A DNA stretch of 5,025 nucleotides from Deltaproteobacteria bacterium (lineage in GTDB: Bacteria > Desulfobacterota_B > Binatia > Binatales > Binataceae). Where the stretch lies: assembly GCA_021827465.1 (NCBI GenBank), contig JAKAVX010000255.1, forward strand, positions 1-5,025, written 5' to 3'. The notes beneath the pieces were generated by a model. The model worked only from the letters and a program-made list of their open reading frames with translations, was not told where the DNA came from and made no database searches. The position numbers were made by a program, and so were the translations under genes. Positions 1 through 5,025 of this stretch are shown here, piece by piece; the stretch's first letter is position 1; every line of letters begins with the position of its first letter.

Positions 1-182
1 TGGCGGCGGGAAGATCGGGGGTCACATCGTCGATCGCGGCGCTGCTCGAATGCGTTCCACCACGTGCTCAGTCTTGTATTCGTCCCGGCTGTTAAAAGTT
101 GGCGTTACCCGAGTCTGGCGATCGCAGGCTTGCTTCGACAGGATAGGTTCGAGCGGGCGCGGATGACCGAATAATCGCCATG

Positions 183-205
183 CGCGGGCTTTCAAGCTCG
201 CCGCG
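183..205 (+). other. Hairpin in the fhs leader
   Basis: CGCGG (183-187) pairs perfectly with CCGCG (201-205). Inside it GCT (188-190) pairs with AGC (195-197) around a TTCA loop, leaving a three-base bulge (198-200). An alternative register, 184-190 with 195-201, gives seven pairs including one G-U. The structure ends 17 bases before the Shine-Dalgarno of fhs. It could be a terminator of an upstream gene (only a weak AT-rich tail follows, no T-run), an mRNA-stabilising leader stem, or chance in GC-rich DNA. The pairing is read directly; any function is inference. Confidence 0.35.
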
Positions 206-222
206 AGTAATTTAAATCCGAG

Positions 223-229
223 AGAAGGA
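223..229 (+). promoter_or_regulatory. Ribosome binding site of fhs
   Basis: AGAAGGA (223-229) is a strong Shine-Dalgarno match, with five bases between it and the ATG at 235. This fixes the fhs start. Confidence 0.8.
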
Positions 230-234
230 CTCCG

Positions 235-2133
235 ATGCCGCACAAACTAACGAGCATTCTCGACCCGGTTCCGAGCGATATCGAGATCGCACAGGCCGCG
301 GCGCCGCTTCCGATCGAGCAGGTGGCCGCCGAGGCCGGAATCCTGCCGGAAGAAGTCGTTCCCTACGGCCGCACCAAGGCCAAGGTTCATCTCTCGATTC
401 GCGAGCGCCTCGAACATGCGCCCAACGGTAAGTACGTCGTCGTAACCGCGATCACTCCCACGCCGCTTGGCGAAGGAAAGACGACGACCACTGTGGGTCT
501 CAGCCAGGCGCTGGGCGCGCATCTCGGCAGGAAAGTCTTCACCTGCATCAGGCAGCCGAGCCAGGGGCCGACCTTCGGAATCAAGGGCGGCGCGGCGGGC
601 GGAGGATACAGCCAGATCATCCCGATGGAGGAGTTCAACCTCCATTTGACCGGCGACATCCATGCAATCACCGCCGCCAACAATCTGCTCGCCGCTGCGA
701 TCGACGCGCGCGTTTTTCACGAGCGGACGCTCTCGGACAAGCAGCTCTTCGAGCGTCTGTGTCCGGCTAACGGCGAGGGGCGCCGGCGCTTCAGTCCCGT
801 GATGCTGCGTCGGCTTAAGAAACTCGGCATCGGGAAGACCGATCCCAACGATCTGAGCGAGGAAGAACGCTCCCGGTTCGCCCGTCTGGACATCGATCCT
901 GAACGTATCGCGTGGCGGCGGGTGATCGACACGAGCGATCGGATGCTGCGTCAGATCACGATTGGGCAGGGTGCGGAAGAAGAGGGGATGGCGCGCGTCA
1001 CCGGGTTCGATATCACGGTGGCGAGCGAGATCATGGCGATCCTGGCGCTCGCCGTTGGAGTTGATGACATGCGCGAGCGGCTCGGCCGAATCGTGATCGG
1101 CGCCGATCGCAATGGCGCCCTGCTTACCGCCGACGATCTCGGCGTGAGCGGCGCGCTCGCGGTGCTGATGAAGGACGCGATCATGCCGAACCTGATGCAG
1201 ACGCTCGAAGGCACGCCGGCCTTCGTGCATGCCGGTCCGTTCGGCAATATCGCGCATGGCAACTCCTCGATCCTCGCCGATCAAATCGCGCTCAAGCTGG
1301 CAGGCGACGGCGGCTATGTGATTACCGAGGCCGGCTTCGGCGCCGATATGGGGCTGGAGAAATTCTGCAACATCAAATGCCGCTACAGCGGGCTTGCGCC
1401 GGATTGCGCGGTAATCGTAGCGACGATTCGCGCGCTCAAGATGCATGGAGGCGGCGCGCGCGTGGTCGCCGGCCGCCCGTTGCCGCGCGGGTATATGCAG
1501 GAAAACCTGGAATTGATCGAAAAAGGCTCCGGCAACCTGGTCTGGATGATCGGGATTGCGCGGCGGTTCGGCGTTCCGGCCGTCGTGGGCATAAACAGGT
1601 TCAGCACCGATACCGAAGCCGACATCGCGCTCGTGCGCAAAATCGCGCGCGAGGCGGGCGCAGCCGACGCGGTGATGACCGATCACTGGGCGCGCGGAGG
1701 AGCGGGCGCCGTCGAACTGGCGCGCGCGGTGGAGGCGGCGTGCCGACGTCGCACGGATTTTCGTTTCCTGTACCCGCTGGAAATGAGCATCAGGCAGAAG
1801 ATCGAGACCGTCGTGCGCGAGATCTACGGCGGCGCCGGGGTCGAGTTCTCGCCCGAAGCCGAGCGAAAAATCGATCTCTATACGCGAAGCGGTTTCGACA
1901 AGCTGCCCGTCTGCATGGCCAAGACCCATCTCAGCCTGAGCCACGATCCGGATCTCAAGGGCGCGCCGAGCGGATTCGTCGTCCCCGTGCGCGACATCCG
2001 GGCCCGCGTCGGTGCGGGATTTCTCTACCCGCTGCTGGGCGCGATCAGCACGATGCCCGGGTTGCCGACCCGGCCGGCCTTCTATGACATCGACCTCGAT
2101 CCGCGCACCGGGCGCGTGATCGGGCTGTCGTGA
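235..2133 (+). CDS. fhs: Formate-tetrahydrofolate ligase, eukaryotic C1-THF-synthase type
   Basis: This is a cytoplasmic enzyme of 632 residues that joins formate to tetrahydrofolate using ATP, giving 10-formyl-tetrahydrofolate for purine synthesis or one-carbon assimilation. The ATP-binding P-loop TPLGEGKT is at residues 76-83, the [19 protein letters not shown] block at 106-124, the [11 protein letters not shown] block at 318-328, [12 protein letters not shown] at 395-406, and the C-terminal [11 protein letters not shown] and MPGLPTRP at 592-613. It is longer than typical bacterial enzymes (about 557 residues), partly through an insertion at about 167-230 containing [13 protein letters not shown] and FARLDIDPE. 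That segment and much of the rest match, from memory, the synthetase domain of human MTHFD1. The dehydrogenase/cyclohydrolase domain of the eukaryotic protein is absent, so it is monofunctional. The ATG start has a good ribosome binding site. The next gene lies 39 bases downstream in the same frame. The family assignment is essentially certain. Confidence 0.97.
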   Translation: MPHKLTSILDPVPSDIEIAQAAAPLPIEQVAAEAGILPEEVVPYGRTKAKVHLSIRERLEHAPNGKYVVVTAITPTPLGEGKTTTTVGLSQALGAHLGRKVFTCIRQPSQGPTFGIKGGAAGGGYSQIIPMEEFNLHLTGDIHAITAANNLLAAAIDARVFHERTLSDKQLFERLCPANGEGRRRFSPVMLRRLKKLGIGKTDPNDLSEEERSRFARLDIDPERIAWRRVIDTSDRMLRQITIGQGAEEEGMARVTGFDITVASEIMAILALAVGVDDMRERLGRIVIGADRNGALLTADDLGVSGALAVLMKDAIMPNLMQTLEGTPAFVHAGPFGNIAHGNSSILADQIALKLAGDGGYVITEAGFGADMGLEKFCNIKCRYSGLAPDCAVIVATIRALKMHGGGARVVAGRPLPRGYMQENLELIEKGSGNLVWMIGIARRFGVPAVVGINRFSTDTEADIALVRKIAREAGAADAVMTDHWARGGAGAVELARAVEAACRRRTDFRFLYPLEMSIRQKIETVVREIYGGAGVEFSPEAERKIDLYTRSGFDKLPVCMAKTHLSLSHDPDLKGAPSGFVVPVRDIRARVGAGFLYPLLGAISTMPGLPTRPAFYDIDLDPRTGRVIGLS

Positions 2134-2135
2134 GG

Positions 2136-2153
2136 CGGGCGCGCTTTCGCCCG
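2136..2153 (+). other. Intercistronic hairpin after fhs stop
   Basis: CGGGCG (2136-2141) and CGCCCG (2148-2153) form a perfect six-base-pair stem with a six-base loop, starting two bases after the fhs TGA. No T-run follows, so it is unlikely to be a strong intrinsic terminator. It could protect the upstream message from decay, pause ribosomes, or limit expression of the downstream gene. The pairing is seen in the sequence; the role is inference. Confidence 0.4.
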
Positions 2154-2172
2154 GGGAATCCAAAGCCTTGCG

Positions 2173-2799
2173 ATGAAGCAGCCGATCCGGAAATCCACGC
2201 TCGAGCGCCTGTGCGAGCGGATCGCCCGAGGTCCCACTCCCGCGGGGGTTTCGGTCACCGCAATTTCCGCGAGTCTCGCACTCGGCCTGCTGATCATGAC
2301 GCTCGAGGTCACGGCCCGGCGCGACGACACCGCTCGTAACCGCCGGCGGGTGGGCAGATTGCTCAGGGCCGCGCGGACGGCGTGCGGCACGATGCTCGAT
2401 CTGGCGGATGAGGACGCCGCCGCGTTCGGCGCGTACCTTGAGAGCCGCCGTCTTCCGCGCCACAACCAGCGCGAGAACGCGAGACGCGAGCGCGCGCTCG
2501 GCTCGTCGCTCCGCAGAGCGACGCAGGTGCCGCTCAAGGTCGCGCGGACAGCGGCGCTCGGCCTCGGGCTATGCGCCGACTCGGCCGAAATCGTCTATCG
2601 CGGGGTGGCCGCGGATCTCGACGCGGCGGCGTTGACGCTCGGCGCAAGCGCGAGGATCGCTCTCGGCAGCGCGCGCACGAATATGGCGCGTCTTGACCGC
2701 GGCAGTGCATATTACGCGAAGGCGCTTGCGGAAGCGGAACAAATCGAGCGGAGCACGCTCGATTTGCTCGACCGTGCACTTGCTCGAAATTCCTTTTGA
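2173..2799 (+). CDS. Divergent FTCD_C/FchA-family protein (putative methenyl-THF cyclohydrolase)
   Basis: A 208-residue, all-helical-looking protein of the formiminotransferase-cyclodeaminase C-terminal family, whose stand-alone bacterial members (FchA) interconvert 5,10-methenyl- and 10-formyl-tetrahydrofolate. Family features are the N-terminal PTPAGVSVTA (21-30), which replaces the usual PTPGGGS-type loop, LADEDAAAF (77-85) with conserved Asp81, RRLP (92-95), ATQVPLKVA (116-124), Asp148 and the C-terminal ARTNM (167-171) in place of NVRINL. The length (about 200) is normal. Two signature loops are altered: the triple glycine is reduced to one, and the KGNxN...SD loop is shortened to RGVAAD (143-148). 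It follows fhs closely and on the same strand, so co-transcription and a folate role are likely, but activity may be altered or lost. The ATG at 2173 has no close Shine-Dalgarno; the nearest purine run (GGGGAA, 2153-2158) is 14 bases away. The gene lies in the same frame as fhs, with no stop codon between the fhs TGA and this ATG. Confidence 0.85.
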   Translation: MKQPIRKSTLERLCERIARGPTPAGVSVTAISASLALGLLIMTLEVTARRDDTARNRRRVGRLLRAARTACGTMLDLADEDAAAFGAYLESRRLPRHNQRENARRERALGSSLRRATQVPLKVARTAALGLGLCADSAEIVYRGVAADLDAAALTLGASARIALGSARTNMARLDRGSAYYAKALAEAEQIERSTLDLLDRALARNSF

Positions 2800-3136
2800 C
2801 TCTCGAATGAGGCTGACGCAGGCAGTTCATCGAAAAACCTTCACTCGATAAAAGCCCGCCGCTTCAAGATGCCCACCGTTGGCTCCGGATTCAAAGCGCC
2901 GGCCGTCGGCCCGGGATTCGTGCCGCCAGGGTCCATTGAGCTGCGACGTCTAAGCGCGGGAACTTCGAGGAGCCCATAGTGCGCGTCGGGTTGCCGAAGA
3001 CAGCCGGCTTCGCTATGCAAGCGGAACGACTCGACGATACCGCGTCATTGAGCTTTCGTTGCCGCGTTGGCCATTTCGTCGTCGGCTTGCGAATATCGAA
3101 GGCACGATGTAACGAATCGGGGGATCGGATTTGCCC

Positions 3137-3144
3137 GGGGGGGG
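3137..3144 (+). repeat. Eight-guanine homopolymer tract
   Basis: A run of eight G follows CCC, 44 bases upstream of the preferred cupredoxin start. It lies in the presumed 5' untranslated region. Such tracts are prone to slippage and to sequencing length errors. No function can be shown from one sequence. Confidence 0.6.
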
Positions 3145-3176
3145 ACGTGGGCGATGCCGACTCAAGGAACATGGCC

Positions 3177-3182
3177 AAGGAG
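3177..3182 (+). promoter_or_regulatory. Ribosome binding site deciding the cupredoxin start
   Basis: AAGGAG (3177-3182) sits six bases before the ATG at 3189. The competing in-frame ATG at 3171 has only AAGGAA (3164-3169) one base ahead, which is too close. The GTG at 2979 has no comparable site at proper spacing and gives a protein without an N-terminal signal peptide. The site therefore favours 3189. Confidence 0.7.
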
Positions 3183-3188
3183 AAATCG

Positions 3189-4124
3189 ATGCGTCGTTCG
3201 GTTTTATATGGTTACACGGTTGAAGGGGCGCCAACACTTCATCGATACGTGCGGATGGTTGCGCGTGCGATAACAGCGGGCGCATTTGTCGCCTTTGTCG
3301 CGGCGGGCGTTGCGCCAGCGCACGCGGCGGGCAAGACTTTCAAACTCAACGTCGAGAGCAAGGACGTTCCGGTCGGAGGCGGGCTCAAGTTTCGAGCATG
3401 GACCTACGACGGTGAAGTGCCGGGCCCGGTTCTGCGCGCTAACCAGGGCGATATGGTCAATATTCATTTGACCAACCGCACGAGCGAAGCGCACGGCATC
3501 GACGTGCAGGCAGCGCAGATCGCGCCGAAACATTTCGTCGGCGATCCGATGAAGTCGGTGAACTACAGTTTTCCCGCGGAGGTCCCGGGAGTCTTCTCAT
3601 ACCACTGCGCGGCCAATCCGATCCTGCAACACATCGCGCTCGGGATGTATGGGATGATGATCGTCGAGCCGAAGGGCGGATGGCCCAGCGGCAAGGCGCA
3701 GGACGTCGACATCGTGCAGAGCGAGATCTACGGGCTTCCCAACGCGCAGCACCTCATCATCAGCAATCAGTCGAAGGTCGTCGCCGCGCAACCCGACTTC
3801 GTGCTCTTCAACGGCGACATCAACAAGTACGACCTCGAGCATCCGATCCAGATCAAGGTCGGCAAGCTGGTGCGGGTGTTTTTTCTCAATGCGGGGCCGA
3901 GCCTGACCGCGGCGTTTCACGTCTCGGGCGTGATCTTCAGCACGATCTACAAGGGCGGAAATCCGGCCGACGCGATGCACGGGCTGAGCACGGTTGAGGT
4001 TCCGCCGAGCAGCGGCGCGGTTTTCGAGTTCCGCGTGGCACAACCCGGCGATTACCAGTTCACGGATTCGAACCGGGCGCACGAGTACAAGGGAGCAATG
4101 GGAATCTTCCGCGCGGTTCCGTAG
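3189..4124 (+). CDS. Exported two-domain cupredoxin, NirK/AniA-like, type 2 copper site degenerate
   Basis: A 311-residue protein with an N-terminal export signal: a basic stretch to Arg26, a hydrophobic core at about 27-42, and likely cleavage after AHA (44-46). The mature part, two cupredoxin domains (about 50-162 and 170-311), has the architecture of copper nitrite reductase and would act in the periplasm. By alignment from memory with Neisseria AniA, the type 1 copper ligands are His102, Cys140, His148 and Met153, with the exact C-x7-H-x4-M spacing. The catalytic Asp and His are kept as Asp105 (in HGID) and His244 (in AAFHV). The type 2 copper site needs three His: only His139 is present, since the HxxDxH second His is Gln107 and the VDH His of domain 2 is Ser294 or Asp293. 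It therefore looks like an electron-transfer or repurposed copper protein rather than a nitrite reductase. It could be annotated simply as a multicopper oxidase-domain protein. It stands alone, convergent with the next gene. An internal Met23 would give a shorter signal but lacks a ribosome binding site. Confidence 0.88.
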   Translation: MRRSVLYGYTVEGAPTLHRYVRMVARAITAGAFVAFVAAGVAPAHAAGKTFKLNVESKDVPVGGGLKFRAWTYDGEVPGPVLRANQGDMVNIHLTNRTSEAHGIDVQAAQIAPKHFVGDPMKSVNYSFPAEVPGVFSYHCAANPILQHIALGMYGMMIVEPKGGWPSGKAQDVDIVQSEIYGLPNAQHLIISNQSKVVAAQPDFVLFNGDINKYDLEHPIQIKVGKLVRVFFLNAGPSLTAAFHVSGVIFSTIYKGGNPADAMHGLSTVEVPPSSGAVFEFRVAQPGDYQFTDSNRAHEYKGAMGIFRAVP

Positions 4125-4132
4125 CGCGGATG

Positions 4133-4180
4133 GCTTCGCCGGCCGCGAAAGCGCATCGCCGCCACGGCGCGCGACGATGC
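4133..4180. terminator. Hairpins in the convergent spacer, possible bidirectional terminator
   Basis: The 85 bases between the two convergent stop codons contain GCATCG (4153-4158) paired perfectly with CGATGC (4175-4180), enclosing CGC (4160-4162) and GCG (4167-4169) around a CACG loop. A second stem, TTCGC (4135-4139) with GCGAA (4145-4149), lies beside it. Neither is followed by a T-run on either strand, so termination is inferred mainly from position. In DNA this GC-rich, stems of this size arise often by chance. Confidence 0.25.
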
Positions 4181-4209
4181 GACGCCGCACGGATTGTCGC
4201 GTTTGCGGA

Positions 4210-5025
4210 TTAGAAGCGCCGGTATTCCATCGCCCGGACGACGCGCTCGCGCGCGAGGGCCGTTGCGGCCTCGCGCGGCGAAACCTTGCGCCGGCGCATC
4301 GCTTCGAGCGTCGCGCGCGTGTTCTCGCGAATCTTTTCCTCGATCGTCTGAAACGCGAGCGACTGCGTTCCGCCGTGATATTCGACCGCGGCGCAAATCA
4401 CGCCGCCCGCGTTCACGATAAAGTCCGGCAGCGAGAGCACGCCGCGCTGATGCAGCCGCCGCTCAGCCTCGGGCGAGGCCGGGATATTGGCGCCCTGGAT
4501 GATCAGTTTGGCCCGGATCGAATCGACGTTGGACATCGTGATTACGTCCGGCCGGGCCGCCGGAATCCAGATGTCGCACTCGACGCCGACGATCGCGTCG
4601 CGGCCGAGACGCTCGCCGCTGCCGTACTCGGCGACGCTTTTCCCCTCGGCCTTGAGCGCGGCGAGCGCCTGCACGTCGAGCCCCTTGGGGTTTACGATTG
4701 TGCCCGACGAATCGGAGGCCGCGACCAGCACTGCGCCTCGGGCGGCGAGAAAACGCGCCGCATGCTTTCCGACCGCGCCGAAGCCCTGAACCGCAACGCG
4801 CGCTCCCGCGAGTTTGACGTCGCAGAAGTCCTGCGCGACTTCGGCCGCGATGGCGACCCCGAATCCCGTTGCCCCGACCTCATCGAGCGGGATGCCGCCG
4901 ATTTCCCTGGGCAGGCCGACGGCTCGGCCAATTTCGTCGTGCACCCACGCCATCGCGCGCTCGTTGGTTCCCATGTCGGGGCCGACGATATAGTCGCGCA
5001 CGTCGCGGATGGCCTGCGCGAAGGC
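4210..5025 (-). CDS. Glu/Leu/Phe/Val dehydrogenase family protein, C-terminal part (5' end outside window)
   Basis: The frame ends at TAA (4210-4212) and stays open to the right edge, giving 271 residues; a family member of about 415 residues would have some 145 more outside the window, including the catalytic lysine region. The GTG near 5001 is internal, since codons upstream of it continue family-like sequence (AFAQAIRDVRDY). Numbering from the edge, VGPDMGT (14-20) corresponds to the conserved PAPDVGT segment with its catalytic-region Asp. The NAD(P)-binding Rossmann motif GFGAVG is at 81-86, followed by the ASDSSG turn (103-108), IPAA (154-157), QGANIPASPEAE (177-188) and LPDFIVNAGGV (199-209). 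These enzymes oxidatively deaminate glutamate or branched/aromatic amino acids to 2-oxo acids with release of ammonia, or run in reverse. Substrate cannot be decided because the N-terminal pocket residues are missing. The gene is convergent with the cupredoxin gene and belongs to another transcript. Confidence 0.93.
   Translation of the reverse strand, partial: AFAQAIRDVRDYIVGPDMGTNERAMAWVHDEIGRAVGLPREIGGIPLDEVGATGFGVAIAAEVAQDFCDVKLAGARVAVQGFGAVGKHAARFLAARGAVLVAASDSSGTIVNPKGLDVQALAALKAEGKSVAEYGSGERLGRDAIVGVECDIWIPAARPDVITMSNVDSIRAKLIIQGANIPASPEAERRLHQRGVLSLPDFIVNAGGVICAAVEYHGGTQSLAFQTIEEKIRENTRATLEAMRRRKVSPREAATALARERVVRAMEYRRF

Larger units (their letters stand above)
1..234. other. Leader/intergenic region upstream of fhs
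   Basis: No gene is convincing here. Frame +1 is open from the left edge to a TAA at 172-174 (57 codons), but its translation is arginine-rich, of low complexity and resembles no family I know, so I do not call it a gene end. The region holds a stable hairpin (183-205), a short AT-rich patch (TAATTTAAAT, 208-217) and the fhs ribosome binding site. A possible -10-like AATAAT at 170-175 has only a poor -35 partner (TTCGAG, 148-153), so no promoter is called. The fhs promoter presumably lies in this region or further left. Confidence 0.5.
2800..3188. other. 389-base intergenic region, no gene recognised
   Basis: Nothing here translates into a recognisable protein. The cupredoxin frame is open back to a GTG at 2979, but the extra 70 residues have no recognisable motif and would bury the signal peptide, so they are treated as untranslated. 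There is an eight-G run at 3137-3144. A weak promoter-like pair, TTGCGA (3087-3092) and TGTAAC (3108-3113) with a 15-base spacer, is the best candidate I can see for the downstream gene, but the spacing is short. A five-base-pair stem (CGAAG/CTTCG near 2996-3012) is too weak to call. No terminator with a T-run follows the FTCD_C gene. Confidence 0.5.

Noticed and set aside
1..174. Frame +1 open from the left edge to TAA, possibly the end of an upstream gene
   Set aside because: The 57 codons are low-complexity and arginine-rich without family resemblance; another frame is open over nearly the same span, so openness is not informative.
22..243. A 73-codon minus-strand frame across the fhs leader
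   Set aside because: No recognisable sequence or good ribosome binding site, and it starts inside the fhs coding sequence.
1377..2087. A 236-codon plus-strand frame within fhs
   Set aside because: It is very Arg/Gly-rich, overlaps the conserved C-terminal half of fhs in another frame, and resembles no family.
247..2463. A 738-codon open frame on the minus strand opposite fhs and part of the FTCD_C gene
   Set aside because: Its translation is rich in Arg, Ala, His and Asp with no recognisable motif, and it lies antisense to an unmistakable enzyme. Long antisense frames are a common by-product of GC-rich codon use.
2979..3188. GTG at 2979 as the cupredoxin start
   Set aside because: It adds 70 residues without motifs and places the hydrophobic signal segment around residue 97-112. 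The ATG at 3189 has AAGGAG at ideal spacing and a normal export signal.
3597..4190. A 197-codon minus-strand frame opposite the cupredoxin gene
   Set aside because: It is a composition-driven shadow of a clear cupredoxin gene, with no family resemblance.
4999..5001. GTG near the right edge as the start of the dehydrogenase
   Set aside because: Codons upstream of it continue in frame to the edge with family-like sequence, and the protein would lack its entire N-terminal substrate domain.
1..5025. CRISPR arrays, tRNA or rRNA genes, insertion sequences, attachment sites
   Set aside because: I saw no regularly spaced repeats, no tRNA-like sequence, no transposase and no flanking inverted or direct repeats on reading both strands.

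Overview
The window is GC-rich (roughly 60-65% by eye) and looks like chromosomal DNA of a Gram-negative-type bacterium: Shine-Dalgarno start sites, a short two-gene cluster, a Sec-type signal peptide on one protein, and no mobile elements, RNA genes or CRISPR. I cannot assign a taxon with confidence. A soil or deltaproteobacterial-like lineage, or a poorly cultured methylotrophic phylum, would fit, but this is inference only.

Layout: 1-234 is a leader region with a good hairpin and a clear ribosome binding site. 235-2133 (+) encodes a full-length formate-tetrahydrofolate ligase. 2173-2799 (+) encodes a small formiminotransferase-cyclodeaminase (FTCD_C/FchA) family protein in the same reading frame, 39 bases downstream. 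2800-3188 is a 389-base stretch with no convincing gene. 3189-4124 (+) encodes an exported two-domain cupredoxin related to copper nitrite reductase (NirK/AniA). 4125-4209 is a short convergent spacer with possible hairpins. 4210-5025 (-) is the C-terminal two thirds of a Glu/Leu/Phe/Val-type dehydrogenase that runs off the right edge.

The first two genes form a one-carbon folate module. The ligase makes 10-formyl-tetrahydrofolate from formate, ATP and tetrahydrofolate, and an FchA-type cyclohydrolase would interconvert this with 5,10-methenyl-tetrahydrofolate. The methylene-tetrahydrofolate dehydrogenase needed for the next step is not in the window. The cupredoxin and the amino-acid dehydrogenase have no evident functional link to this module.

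Three points deserve a second look. The ligase is of the eukaryotic C1-tetrahydrofolate-synthase type rather than the usual bacterial type. The FchA homologue has lost the glycine-rich and KGN-type signature loops of its family. The NirK-like protein keeps its type 1 copper ligands and both catalytic acid/base residues but appears to have lost two of three type 2 copper ligands, so it is probably not a working nitrite reductase.
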